This document shows positions 8,140 to 16,290 of a stretch of DNA of 20,203 nt, piece by piece. The stretch comes from Priapulus caudatus. Taxonomy: Eukaryota > Priapulida > Priapulimorpha > Priapulimorphida > Priapulidae. Within the stretch, counting starts at the first letter, position 1, and every line of letters starts with the position of its first letter. The notes below the pieces were generated by a model. That model did not search any database and was not told the DNA's origin. It saw only the letters and a list, made by a program, of their open reading frames with translations. Location: NCBI RefSeq assembly GCF_000485595.1, contig NW_014577917.1:19292-39494 (forward strand), read 5' to 3'. The position numbers were made by a program, and so were the translations under genes.

Positions 8140-8303
8140 ACGCCGAAAGCCGGTGTCTTCTACAGGTGTTGTGAGGAGCGTTTGTGTGCCTCCGATGCAG
8201 CCATTATTTCGATCGCATCATGGGTGGCGCGGGAAGCGGCATAGGTGGCGCTCTGATCGTCACCTGGAGCAAGATGCAGCAGCCAGCCAACAAAACAGAG
8301 TTT
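8140..8303 (+). pseudogene. NIDO domain exon, central part, with a frameshift
   Basis: After acceptor cgcttgcag, phase 0 reads TPKAGVFYR and then ASDAAIIS. The same stretch shifted by two continues GIGGALIVTWSKMQQP up to donor gtagga. NIDO domains (nidogen, alpha-tectorin, MUC4-like proteins) have G-x-V-[FY]-Y-R and, about 25-30 residues later, A-L-x-V-T-W-[DS]-x-[VM] in this order. The 164-base length is one short of a whole number of codons, as expected from a single lost base. The end is phase 0, matching the exon at 8894, which continues with the next NIDO strand. The domain acts in extracellular adhesion proteins. The break is shared with 15537-15700. Confidence 0.6.
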
Positions 8304-8397
8304 GTAGGAGCCAAATCATAGTGCCAGTAGTCTCTATGTCTGTCTCAACGCATGTGGGTTTCTCTGTAGCCCTGCACTGACTCATCACCTGTTACTC

Positions 8398-8697
8398 TTG
8401 TCCCTCCCTTCTCTCTCCCTTCTCTCCTCTCTCCCTCCCTTCCTCTCTCTTCCTCTTACTCTCTCTCGCTCTCTTTCTCTCTCGCACATTTTTCAGTATT
8501 TCTCGCTAGCTCTCGCTTGCTTCTTACCTTTTTTCTCTCTTGTTCTCTCCCCCTCCTTCTTGCTTCTTACTTGGTCTGTTGGATCGCTTGCCTTTATCTC
8601 TCCTTCTCATCTCTCTCTTCTCTCTCTACTCTCTCTCTCTCTCTCTTCTCTCTCTTCATCTCTCTCTCTCTCTCTCTCTCTTCTCTCTTCTCTCCCC

Positions 8698-8752
<55 letters not shown>

Positions 8753-8785
8753 TCTCATCTCTCTCCTCCCCCCCCTTTCTAGCTG
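8398..8785. repeat. TC-rich polypyrimidine tract, copy 1
   Basis: Nearly pure pyrimidine on the + strand, with a (TC)22 core at 8699-8742. It lies inside the NIDO intron (8304-8893). Leu/Ser-only open frames here are microsatellite translations. Its partner of opposite composition, a GA tract, lies at 11039-11600 in the same unit. Identical in length at 15795-16182. Confidence 0.95.
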
Positions 8786-8893
8786 TCTAGTGTTCTCATC
8801 TCACTCTTTTCACTTTTATCTCTTCATCTATATCTTAACACTCTCTATCACCAACCTGTTCCAATCTTCTAACAGCGTGCCTCTTTCTTGCAG

Positions 8894-9613
8894 ACGGTTA
8901 CGTTTCAAGCTGCCGTCCTTTCAGCTCGAGACGACTAGCGTCCACTACACCTTATGCTGATGGTCAGATGCACTTTGACATGCGGCTGACAGGCAGTGTC
9001 AGCCAAGCCCCATACTTATAGCGTAGTACTGCGGGGCATAGCTGGCCACTTAACGCAGAGGAGCATGCACTGTCCTACGCTAGCACTCATGCTGAGCTCA
9101 CCCTACTGCTACGAATCGACAGCAGCCTTCTAATGTCAACGGCGTCTGTGAAGGCTGGCTGGTGTACCCGTGGGTCGGGGCACAGAGCCTGTGCGCTAAC
9201 CACTACAAAGGCTGCTACGACTGGCGGTACGGGAAAACTGCAACCAGTGCCACCTACAGGCGTCAACCAGTGTCCGTGCTCACTAGGTGTCGCTACCACT
9301 GACGCACAGCACGGAAGTTTGGCTTGACAGCGGCATCATGCAGTGCTTTCGTCTGGTAACTGCCATCACTGAGCCCGGATTGGTAAATTTCGGCGCTGAC
9401 GCCGCGTTGCTGCTATGACGTCGCGACGCAGGCATTGCTGACTTCGTTCACGCTGGCACAGGGAGCTAACACCCTGCAACGCTTCATCCCAGATCCGCCG
9501 AACAATTAGACGATGATGCTGCTACTCCAGCTGCTGCTGTCGGGTCTGGCTACAGATGGTGCTTGCTGTATGTTAGCAGACGCCCTGCAGGTGTATGCGC
9601 GCCTCTGCCACAG
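8894..9613 (+). pseudogene. NIDO end plus AMOP domain exon, frameshifted
   Basis: Starts after acceptor tttcttgcag in phase 0 with VTFQAAVLSARDD, the NIDO strand that normally follows the VTW motif (compare N-T-F-Q-A-V-L-A-T-D in the family). It ends at donor gtaaat. Farther on, in different frames, come SNVNGVCEGWLVY (NIDO end), CYDW at 9213, CPCSLGVATTDAQHG at 9271, CCYD at 9408 and ACCMLADALQVYAR near 9561. That order fits AMOP domains (C-x-x-W, then C-P-C-[ST]-L-x-x-A-x-x-D, then Q-C-C-Y-D, then C-C-x-x-x-x-x-C-x-x-Y). AMOP occurs in MUC4, SUSD2 and isthmin. Several stops and frame jumps mean this copy cannot be translated as it stands. Confidence 0.6.
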
Positions 9614-9861
9614 GTAAATATGTACAGTTTGTCAATAATGAATAACACGTGAACATAGGTGAAATTGAATGTAGGCAGCCATCCGACGGCATGCAACATA
9701 ATTATGTAAACACATGGCACTCCAGGCAAAGGTCTAGTTTCAGTACGCTCACTTATACTACCTTCTGACTAAGAACTGGTCATAGTGAATATTTATTTAT
9801 TCATGTAATTATTTATGATTTTATTTTTTTATTCATTTTTAGCTTCATCTGACATACTCAG
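9614..9861. other. AT-rich intronic stretch
   Basis: Begins at the gtaaat donor and ends near a T-rich tract and AG at 9842. No coding signal seen. It recurs at 17012-17259. Confidence 0.5.
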
Positions 9862-10033
9862 ATGCAGCTTGTAGAATCGCATGAGCGTGCGTCCGGCGTG
9901 CGTCCATCGGCCGTCCGTCCATCCGGCGTCCGTCCGTTACAGCTTGGGCACAAATCTAACTGCTCGACATACGGATTCGAAATTGCGGAGTGGGGGGGTA
10001 AATCGCGAAAACGAGTTGGGATGTCTAAGCTGG

Positions 10034-10046
10034 GGGTCAAAGGTCA
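10034..10046 (+). promoter_or_regulatory. DR1 nuclear-receptor-like site
   Basis: GGGTCA-A-AGGTCA, a direct repeat with one-base spacing, the form bound by HNF4/RXR-type receptors. Sequence match only. Recurs at 17432-17444. Confidence 0.3.
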
Positions 10047-10182
10047 AGAGCGTGTAAAAGAAGGGGGAACATTCCCTCCTTAACTTAAGTATAGGGAGGA
10101 ATGCAGAATTGCGGCACAAATCTAAACGCTCGACCTAGGCTCGTGATAGTCGGTGTATAGCATCATGGTAGGAAAAGCTATC

Positions 10183-10210
10183 ACCTGTGCCGAAATTGGA
10201 GGGCACAGGT
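10183..10210. other. 9-bp hairpin overlapping the second DR1
   Basis: ACCTGTGCC at 10183-10191 pairs exactly with GGCACAGGT at 10202-10210 around a 10-base loop. The right arm overlaps the first half-site of the DR1 at 10207. Confidence 0.5.
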
Positions 10211-10219
10211 CAAAGGTCA
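10207..10219 (+). promoter_or_regulatory. perfect DR1 nuclear-receptor-like site
   Basis: AGGTCA-A-AGGTCA with no mismatch, 173 bases after the similar site at 10034. No binding evidence; it may just belong to the repeat block. Recurs at 17606-17618. Confidence 0.35.
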
Positions 10220-10339
10220 TGGAGCACAGGGCAGATTTTAGACATTTTCTGACGAAAGGACATGGTCTGACGGAGCGATTGAAAAATTTTTGTTTCAGCG
10301 GTGACTAGCATTTTTATGCTTAATTGAAACGACCATGAA

Positions 10340-10546
10340 ATGTACTTTCTGCTGACATGCGAAGAGGAAGTGTCGGATAACCTTTTGACCCTCAAGAAGA
10401 GGGTTAACATGGATTTGTTTCTGTTAGAAGAATTTGACTGCCAAGTTTGCTGTAAAACCTATACATGCTGGATGTATGAGGCTTACAATGTCCACAGTGA
10501 AATTTCAAAAGCTAAAATTTGGTTGAAGAAGGTTTATGCTCCTTAA
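10340..10546 (+). CDS. small open frame of unknown nature (68 aa)
   Basis: A 68-residue frame from ATG to TAA, encoding the same protein in both copies (10340-10546 and 17739-17945). It has an acidic start (LLTCEEEVSDN), a cysteine cluster (CQVCCKTYTCW) and a lysine-rich end. I recognise no domain and see no promoter or splice signal that would support expression. Its conservation between copies carries no weight because the whole region is nearly identical. It may be the tail of the neighbouring repeat block. Confidence 0.2.
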   Translation: MYFLLTCEEEVSDNLLTLKKRVNMDLFLLEEFDCQVCCKTYTCWMYEAYNVHSEISKAKIWLKKVYAP

Positions 10547-10760
10547 ATCGTATAATTTCTATGCATTTTGTATTGTCAGTGTGTTACATGTAACTTAATT
10601 ATGCCACTACAGTGCCACTGCCAGTGCATGTGGTGGTGTATAGTACGGTAGTTTTTGCCTGGCGTTAATTGGTTACAAGGTGGCAGCTCTCTATTTCAGC
10701 CTGTAGGCTTGCGTCAGGTAAATGGATGAGTGCTTATACCTATTCTGTCTTGCAAATAGT
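10547..10760. other. non-coding stretch
   Basis: AT-rich then mixed sequence with CAGTGCCACTGCCAGTGC-like local repetition. No gene recognised. It recurs at 17946-18157. Confidence 0.4.
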
Positions 10761-10799
10761 TGTTGCTAACTACGTACGATGGGAGCTTCCATCTTTAAT

Positions 10800-10985
10800 C
10801 CTAAGGACATTCAAACGTACGCGCATCTCGTGGCAAGTTTCATAACGATCCCAACGAAACATTCTTCGAGAAAGTTCCTGATACCATCCCCAGTGTTCGA
10901 AGAATAAGGGCTATCTCGTTTGTCCGTACTTGTCCATTTCCACGGAGGACAAGTAGATCTGTCCGGTAGCATGTCCGCCGGAGCA
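10800..10985 (+). pseudogene. possible VWD-domain remnant
   Basis: In the second copy (18200-18366) one + frame reads through GKFHNDPNETFFEKVPDT, which loosely resembles the VWD signature G-x-[FWY]-N-x-D-P-x-D-D-F before its final strands. In this copy one extra base (near 10817) shifts the frame upstream of the motif. A VWD domain is the expected neighbour after AMOP in MUC4- and SUSD2-like proteins, which is the main reason to suspect it. The N-terminal G-D-P-H motif is not visible. This is a weak call. Confidence 0.22.
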
Positions 10986-11038
10986 AGCAGCTTTTTAGAA
11001 GCAATTTTCATAATTTTCTACCATCGCTGGCCCTCTGC

Positions 11039-11296
11039 TGGAGAGAGAGAGAGAGAGAGAAGCAGAGAGGAAGAAGACGAGAGAGAGAGAGAGCAGAGGA
11101 AGAGAGGAATAGAGAGAGAGAGAGACGAGAGAGAGAAGTGAGTGATGAGAGAGAGAGAGAGAGAAGAGGAGAGAGAGAGAGAGAGAGAGGAAGAGAGAGA
11201 GAGAGTAATAGAGTGAGAGAGAGAGCCAGAGAGAGAGAGAGCAGAGAGAGAGAGAGAAAGAGAGAGAGCACACGAAAGAGAGAGAGAAAGATAGAG

Positions 11297-11329
<33 letters not shown>

Positions 11330-11600
11330 GAAAGAGAGGAAAGACAAAGAACAAAGAAAGAGAGAGACAACGAGGAGAGAGTGTGAGCGAGTGAGACAGA
11401 CGAGAGCATGAAGGGAAAGAGAGAGCAAGAGAGAGAGAGAGAGAGAGAGAAGAGAAAATGAGAGAGAGTGATTCGAGCGAGAGAGAGAGAGAGAGAGAGA
11501 GAGTGATCGAGCGCAGAGAGAGAGGGAGAGAGAGAGAGGCGAAGGAAGTAGAGCAGCGAAGAGCCGGAGAGCGAAACGAGAATAGAATGAGAGAGACTAC
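11039..11600. repeat. GA-rich polypurine tract, copy 1
   Basis: About 560 bases of almost pure purine dominated by GAGA, with scattered C and T. Arg/Glu-only and Ser/Leu-only open frames here are microsatellite translations. It is complementary in composition to the TC tract at 8398-8785. Copy 2 at 18437-18990 is nearly the same until about 11540, after which small indels accumulate. Confidence 0.95.
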
Positions 11601-11776
11601 GAGGGAGAGCGAACCGCGGCGATGGGAGGTGCTCTTGATTCGTTATGAGTGAGTTTAGGCATCAGAACCACTGCCCCGTCAGGTGGCGCTGTTCGCCTCT
11701 GCCACTTGTTTTATTTATACATACTAAATTTTATAAGATAAAAACATCTTCTAAATGATTTCTGATATTTTTTCAG

Positions 11777-11988
11777 CCAACAACCCTCCACAGTTCACTA
11801 TGACCTTAACCCCATGGGTAGTGACAGCTGGACAGGATGTCATCCTGCAAACAGTTGAAACAATCGACCTTGAGTCTGACTCCATAACCTACTCTCTTAA
11901 AACGGCACCCTCTGGTGTCAGTGTCGACACACTAACAGGCAACCTGACATGGAGTAGTGCACCTTACGACATTGAAAATCTGCCGGCG
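11777..11988 (+). CDS. cadherin-like / putative Ig (He_PIG-type) domain, first exon
   Basis: A 212-base exon after acceptor attttttcag (phase 1) ending at donor gtaagt in phase 0. The frame is open throughout. It reads ANNPPQF at the start, then an IDLESDSITYSL strand, APSGVSVDTLTGNLTW and SSAPYD. This is the D-x-[DE]-x-D-x-[IL]-T-Y-x-L, A-P-x-G-[VM]-x-[IV]-D-x-x-T-G-x-[IL]-x-W pattern of He_PIG/Cadg-type beta-sandwich modules of surface proteins. It lies in the only part of the 3' half that is not duplicated, and its clean frame contrasts with the broken NIDO/AMOP exons upstream. It completes with the exon at 12697. Confidence 0.82.
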
Positions 11989-12105
11989 GTAAGTTGTTCT
12001 TCATTTAAAGTGTCGGCAAAAGAGCCTTCCATTGCTCGTCCTATTTCTTGGATGGATACACCTACACATAGTCTAGGTTAACTCATTGTTTGCTATTGAG
12101 AGCAG

Positions 12106-12282
12106 GGGCGTGTACAGGGGAGGGGGTCCAGGGGGTCCGGACTTCCCCCCTGCTCGCGCAGAAAACACATCTAAGGGGGTCTAATTTCAACATTTTTCTG
12201 GGGGAGGTCCCCCCCCTCCGCGTGCTCGCAAGTTTGGGTTACGGTTAGACCCCCCCCCCTAGTACAAATCCTGTACACGCCC
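12106..12282. mobile_element. short MITE-like element with 13-bp inverted ends
   Basis: GGGCGTGTACAGG at 12106-12118 is exactly reverse-complemented at 12270-12282. The 177-base body is rich in G runs on its left half and C runs on its right, with a GGGGGTCCGGACTTCCCCC-like hairpin. A GAGAGC word occurs just outside both ends (12098 and 12286) but not flush, so a target duplication is uncertain. No coding capacity. Confidence 0.65.
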
Positions 12283-12362
12283 ATGGAGAGCCCTTCAAGA
12301 CATAGACTGAACATTAGAGGGTTCATGACCCTAAACGCTCACCCCCCACCCCTGTCTTCCTA

Positions 12363-12625
12363 TCTGTCTGCGTGTCTTCTTATCTATCTGTCTGTCTGTC
12401 TTTCTGTTTGACCGTCGATCAGGCCGTGCGTGCATGTGTGTGTGCGTGCGTGCGTACGTGCCTGTCTGTCTGCCTGTCTGTCTCTCTGTATGCCTGCCTG
12501 CCTACCTACCTGCCTGCCTGCCTGCCTGCCTGTTTGTTTGTGTGTTTGTCTGTATGTCTGTCTCCATCTTTCTTTATCCATCTATCCATTCATCCATTCA
12601 TACATCCATCCACCCATCTGTCACC
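12363..12625. repeat. compound tetranucleotide microsatellite
   Basis: Runs of CTGT, then TGCG/TGTG, CTGC/CTAC, TTTG and finally CATC/CATT units. Cysteine-rich open frames seen here on + and glutamine/arginine-rich ones on minus are translations of the repeat. Confidence 0.93.
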
Positions 12626-12696
12626 ATATATTAATTAAGTCATCTTGTTACTAGCTGTATAAGGTTTTATTCACAGCCATTGTTACCATCTTACAG

Positions 12697-12768
12697 ATAA
12701 CGTTGCTGGCGAGCGACGGTCAAACAGCCAGCCTGACCCTCCTACCTGTACTACTGTGCACCTGTCAG
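12697..12768 (+). CDS. cadherin-like domain, last strand, and linker to EGF
   Basis: A 72-base phase 0-0 exon between acceptor catcttacag and donor gtgaga. It reads ITLLASDGQTASLTL, the final A-S-D-G-x-x-x-S-x-x-L strand of the module begun at 11777, followed by PVLLCTCQ. The C-x-C-Q ending is typical of a junction into an EGF core (C-x-C-x-N-G-G-x-C), so the next exon is expected to be EGF. No such exon appears before the duplicated block starts at 13272. Short, but supported by matching phases and domain continuity. Confidence 0.75.
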
Positions 12769-13114
12769 GTGAGATTTCAATCACTACTAGCTGTCTCTGT
12801 AAGTAAGCTAGGTATAGGATGTTGCTTGACTGCACTTTTATACGCTGACTGCATCGATCTGTATATTATCTGGGAAAGATTAGCAATTAAGTAACTGGTC
12901 CATCTAAATTCATTTGACCTCTGATTGTTTTTAATCGCCCAAATTACGTCAGACTGTTGAAGAGTGATGTAGCATCTAAAACTATGCCTATCTAAGACAC
13001 TATATGCCTCCAAGGAGATCTCACTTCTAGCGTGCAGTATGATGTGTACCTGCGTGCGTGTATACGTGCTAGCATGCGTATTGTGTTGCGTGGCGTGGTG
13101 AGGTATATGTATGT
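12769..13114. other. non-coding stretch after the cadherin-like exon
   Basis: Mixed sequence; I see no EGF exon or other feature before the TC tract, although the exon at 12697 predicts one downstream. Confidence 0.5.
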
Positions 13115-13202
13115 CTCTCCGTCCCCCTTCTCTCTATTTCTCGCTCTCTCCTACCTTCTCTCTCCCACCTTCTCTCTCCCTTCTCTCTCTCTCTCGCACG
13201 TG

Positions 13203-13254
<52 letters not shown>

Positions 13255-13271
13255 TTCTCTTTCTCGCTCTG
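13115..13271. repeat. TC tract at the left border of the second copy
   Basis: Pyrimidine-rich sequence dominated by TCTC. It abuts directly on GTGGGGGTGCTGCTG at 13272, where similarity to 5875 begins, so the duplication border is a simple-repeat to simple-repeat junction. Confidence 0.9.
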
Positions 13272-13850
13272 TGGGGGTGCTGCTGCTGTGCTGCTGCTTG
13301 CTTGCTGGCGGCGCAGCGGTTGGCGGCGGTGGCCGGTGCTGGTAGTGTGTGGGTGGTGGCAGTGGGGTAGGGGGGTTGCTGTTGGTGGTGTTGGTGTTGG
13401 TGGTGGTGCTGGTGCTGGTAGCTGTGGTGGTGGCTGGTGGTGGTTTGGTGGTTGGTGGTGTGTAGTGGTGGTGTGGTGTGGTGGCGTTGGCGGTGGCGGT
13501 GGCGGTGGCGGTGGCGTGGCGGTCGGTGCTGGTGCTGATGCGGTGGGTGTGGTCAGTGGTGGTGAGTGGTGGGTAAGTTGTGGTGTGGTGGTGGTTGGTG
13601 AGTGGTCGGTCGAGTGGTCGGTCGGTAGCTGGTAGTGGTGGGGTGGTGGCAGTGGGGTTGTGAGGGTTGCTTTGTTGGTGACGTGTTAGTGTTTGGGCTG
13701 TGCTGGTAGCGGTGGAGTGGTGGTGTGGGGTGGTGGTGGTGGTGCGGTGGTGGTGGGGTGGCGGGTGGCGGCCTGGTTAATGTGATGGTTGGTTGTGACA
13801 GTTGGTGCTTGGTGGCGACAGTAGTGGTGGAAGTTGCAGCAGCAGCAGTA
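13272..13850. repeat. G-rich GTG/GGT tract, copy 2 (shortened)
   Basis: Corresponds to 5875-6450, with several deletions and changes in the first 350 bases and near identity afterwards. About 400 bases of the tract present in copy 1 (5455-5874) are absent here. Confidence 0.9.
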
Positions 13851-13889
13851 GTAGCCAACAGTATTTTTTTCTGTGTTGACGTACTATAG

Positions 13890-14035
13890 AGGACGGCTGG
13901 AAGACGGAAGCTCACACACGCGACTGCATGACGGACAGCCGCTTACCAGGGCACAACCACGCGTGTATCCAACTGCCTCATCGTTCCCACGTAACCCGCT
14001 ACCACTTGCTACGGTGAAGTTTCGCTCAGAGATAT
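13890..14035 (+). pseudogene. possible broken NIDO start, copy 2
   Basis: Same sequence as 6493-6638, including the TGA that closes the frame just before the donor. The same weak resemblance to a NIDO N-terminus applies. Confidence 0.28.
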
Positions 14036-15536
14036 GTAAGTATGTAGATAACGCATTGTTGGTGTAATGTGTTTAAATGCTTACTCCTAATCTTCGGCGT
14101 TGACTTACCTAGTTCTCCGCTAGGCAAGACCATCGTGGTTAGTGCTTGTAGCGTGCGTTTTTCACGCAGTACGAGGCTTGGTTCCACATTTATGTCAAAT
14201 CGTTTATCGACCCTAGTCGTCATCCAGTTAAGAGACAATTATCATTCTATAGGTGCACATACATGGCAGACGTTTGTTTACATGGAGGCACAATAGCGTA
14301 GAGTGTGCACCACCTGCCGAGCACAAAACCTTTACCTATCGGGCCTATTTCCAAGCCATTTTCATATCGAGATGACAGCGCCCCAAATTACGACCCTTAG
14401 AAAAAAACGCCCAAATTACCAAAATTCATTAAAACGCCCAAATTAGCAGAGCTCTGAAAATTGTGAAAATTATATCATTCAGTTTCATCATTATGTAGGG
14501 CCCACTGCTTTTATAATAAAATGCTCATATAAGAATCTATATCTATTATCTGAATAAAATGTGTTCGACCAAACGCCTAATTTTAATTGTTGATAGATAA
14601 GAATAAGTACATTAACTTAATAATCTAAACCACTAAAAAAAGTATTTGCTCATGCTATACTGCTCTTGCGTTCTCCGTTCTCATGCGCTATCCGTCTGCA
14701 ATTCTTGTTTAAGCCTGTTTTCTTTTTTAAAACTGTTTGCTCAGTTTAACCAGCACGCGGGCAATCTCTTCTCGCGACGTCGACCCAGCCATCAGAGGGC
14801 GTTGCTGCTGCCCGCGTTATCACGGAGAGCATATGCAGCGCCATCTGCACCGCCGTCAATTTCATGTGGTGGTTCCTGGCCGGAGCAGCGGGAGTTAGGA
14901 ATAGCAGCGTATATTGACCCTCCATGCTCGTCGATGACACGTACTGGGAGAGGGAGGGAACCAGTCGGTTGGTCAGTCTAGAGTGTTTGCTGCTGGGCTG
15001 GCCAAGGCACAGGCTGCCTGCGCTGTGCTTCCTCACTGAGGCAAATTCGTCTTTACGTATTTTGTTTGTTACGAGTAAAATCTGGAGAATTTTCTTCGGC
15101 GATTTAGTCCAATCAGTTATTTTTTAGCCGACATTGTCTTGCGGGATACAGTTGGATATTTTTGCCTCAGATACGAATCTGTTTTTATTACTTGATTGTA
15201 TTGAATGATGATTCTTATTAATGCCTGCCTGTTATTGCACTGCGGTATTGCCAAGCTGGGTGGTAAATAGGTCTTAAAGAAACAACGTGCCATTGAAGTG
15301 TCACGTGTTTACAACCTTTTGTGCATGACCCACGTAAAACACGCATAAACCGGCTCTAGCTTAATTGAAGAAATATTCACAGTGGTGCCTTAGTTACCGC
15401 ACTCAGATGGGCAGGTTAATTAGATGTACCTTCTCACTGTCACAAAAGAAGTAGGACATATACTTTGACAGTTTTAAAATGAAATGAGGACACTTGTCAG
15501 TATCTTCTTTGACGTTTGCTTAGCATTCGCTTGCAG

Positions 15537-15700
15537 ACGCCGAAAGCCGGTGTCTTCTACAGGTGTTGTGAGGAGCGTTTGTGTGCCTCCGATGCAGCCA
15601 TTATTTCGATCGCATCATGGGTGGCGCGGGAAGCGGCATAGGTGGCGCTCTGATCGTCACCTGGAGCAAGATGCAGCAGCCAGCCAACAAAACAGAGTTT
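15537..15700 (+). pseudogene. NIDO central exon, copy 2, same frameshift
   Basis: Same sequence as 8140-8303: AGVFYR in phase 0 and GALIVTWSKM in the shifted frame, with acceptor and gtagga donor retained. Because the frameshift is shared, it either preceded the duplication or is a consensus error copied into both. Confidence 0.58.
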
Positions 15701-15794
15701 GTAGGAGCCAAATCATAGTGCCAGTAGTCTCTATGTCTGTCTCAACGCATGTGGGTTTCTCTGTAGCCCTGCACTGACTCATCACCTGTTACTC

Positions 15795-16094
15795 TTGTCC
15801 CTCCCTTCTCTCTCCCTTCTCTCCTCTCTCCCTCCCTTCCTCTCTCTTCCTCTTACTCTCTCTCGCTCTCTTTCTCTCTCGCACATTTTTCAGTATTTCT
15901 CGCTAGCTCTCGCTTGCTTCTTACCTTTTTTCTCTCTTGTTCTCTCCCCCTCCTTCTTGCTTCTTACTTGGTCTGTTGGATCGCTTGCCTTTATCTCTCC
16001 TTCTCATCTCTCTCTTCTCTCTCTACTCTCTCTCTCTCTCTCTTCTCTCTCTTCATCTCTCTCTCTCTCTCTCTCTCTTCTCTCTTCTCTCCCC

Positions 16095-16149
<55 letters not shown>

Positions 16150-16182
16150 TCTCATCTCTCTCCTCCCCCCCCTTTCTAGCTG
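15795..16182. repeat. TC-rich polypyrimidine tract, copy 2
   Basis: Same length and, as far as I can compare, same sequence as 8398-8785, including the (TC)22 core at 16096-16139. Confidence 0.95.
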
Positions 16183-16290
16183 TCTAGTGTTCTCATCTCA
16201 CTCTTTTCACTTTTATCTCTTCATCTATATCTTAACACTCTCTATCACCAACCTGTTCCAATCTTCTAACAGCGTGCCTCTTTCTTGCAG

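Larger units (their letters stand above)
9862..10260. repeat. GTCCGTCC-rich block with a diverged internal duplication
   Basis: Opens with CGTCC-type repeats (about 9890-9935). Then GCACAAATCTAACTGCTCGAC (9948) recurs in altered form at about 10114, each copy followed later by an AGGTCA-AGGTCA pair. The block looks like a mobile-element remnant, since GTCCGTCC openings of this kind are common in invertebrate repeats, but I cannot name a family. The same block lies at 17260-17659. Confidence 0.5.
5875..11703 (+). repeat. long direct duplication, copy 1
   Basis: Matches 13272-19096 at an offset of 7392-7399 bases. From about 6240 to 8940 I see no indel. The left end (within the GTG tract) and the right end (after the GA tract) are noticeably more diverged than the middle. 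Differences I noted include C/T at 8950/16347, an extra C near 16712, A/T just after the AG at 9842, and one-base indels near 10110, 10715 and 10817. A 22-unit TC run (8699-8742) has equal length in both copies. It contains the NIDO/AMOP exons, so those are present twice. Confidence 0.95.
11989..12696. other. intron of the cadherin-like domain
   Basis: A 708-base intron from gtaagt to cttacag, phase 0. It contains a hairpin-rich MITE-like element and a compound tetranucleotide microsatellite, listed separately. Confidence 0.75.

Noticed and set aside
8398-8960. Ser/Leu-rich open frames of 130-147 residues
   Set aside because: They are translations of the TC microsatellite in three frames; no domain, and the region is an intron between two NIDO exons.
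10995-11428. Open frames rich in Arg/Glu (+) or Ser/Leu (-)
   Set aside because: They are translations of the GA tract in several frames on both strands. The same holds at 18237-18956.
12372-12654. Cysteine-rich + frames resembling a secreted peptide
   Set aside because: The CLSVCLSV-like text comes from CTGT/CTGC tetranucleotides; three frames give similar text.
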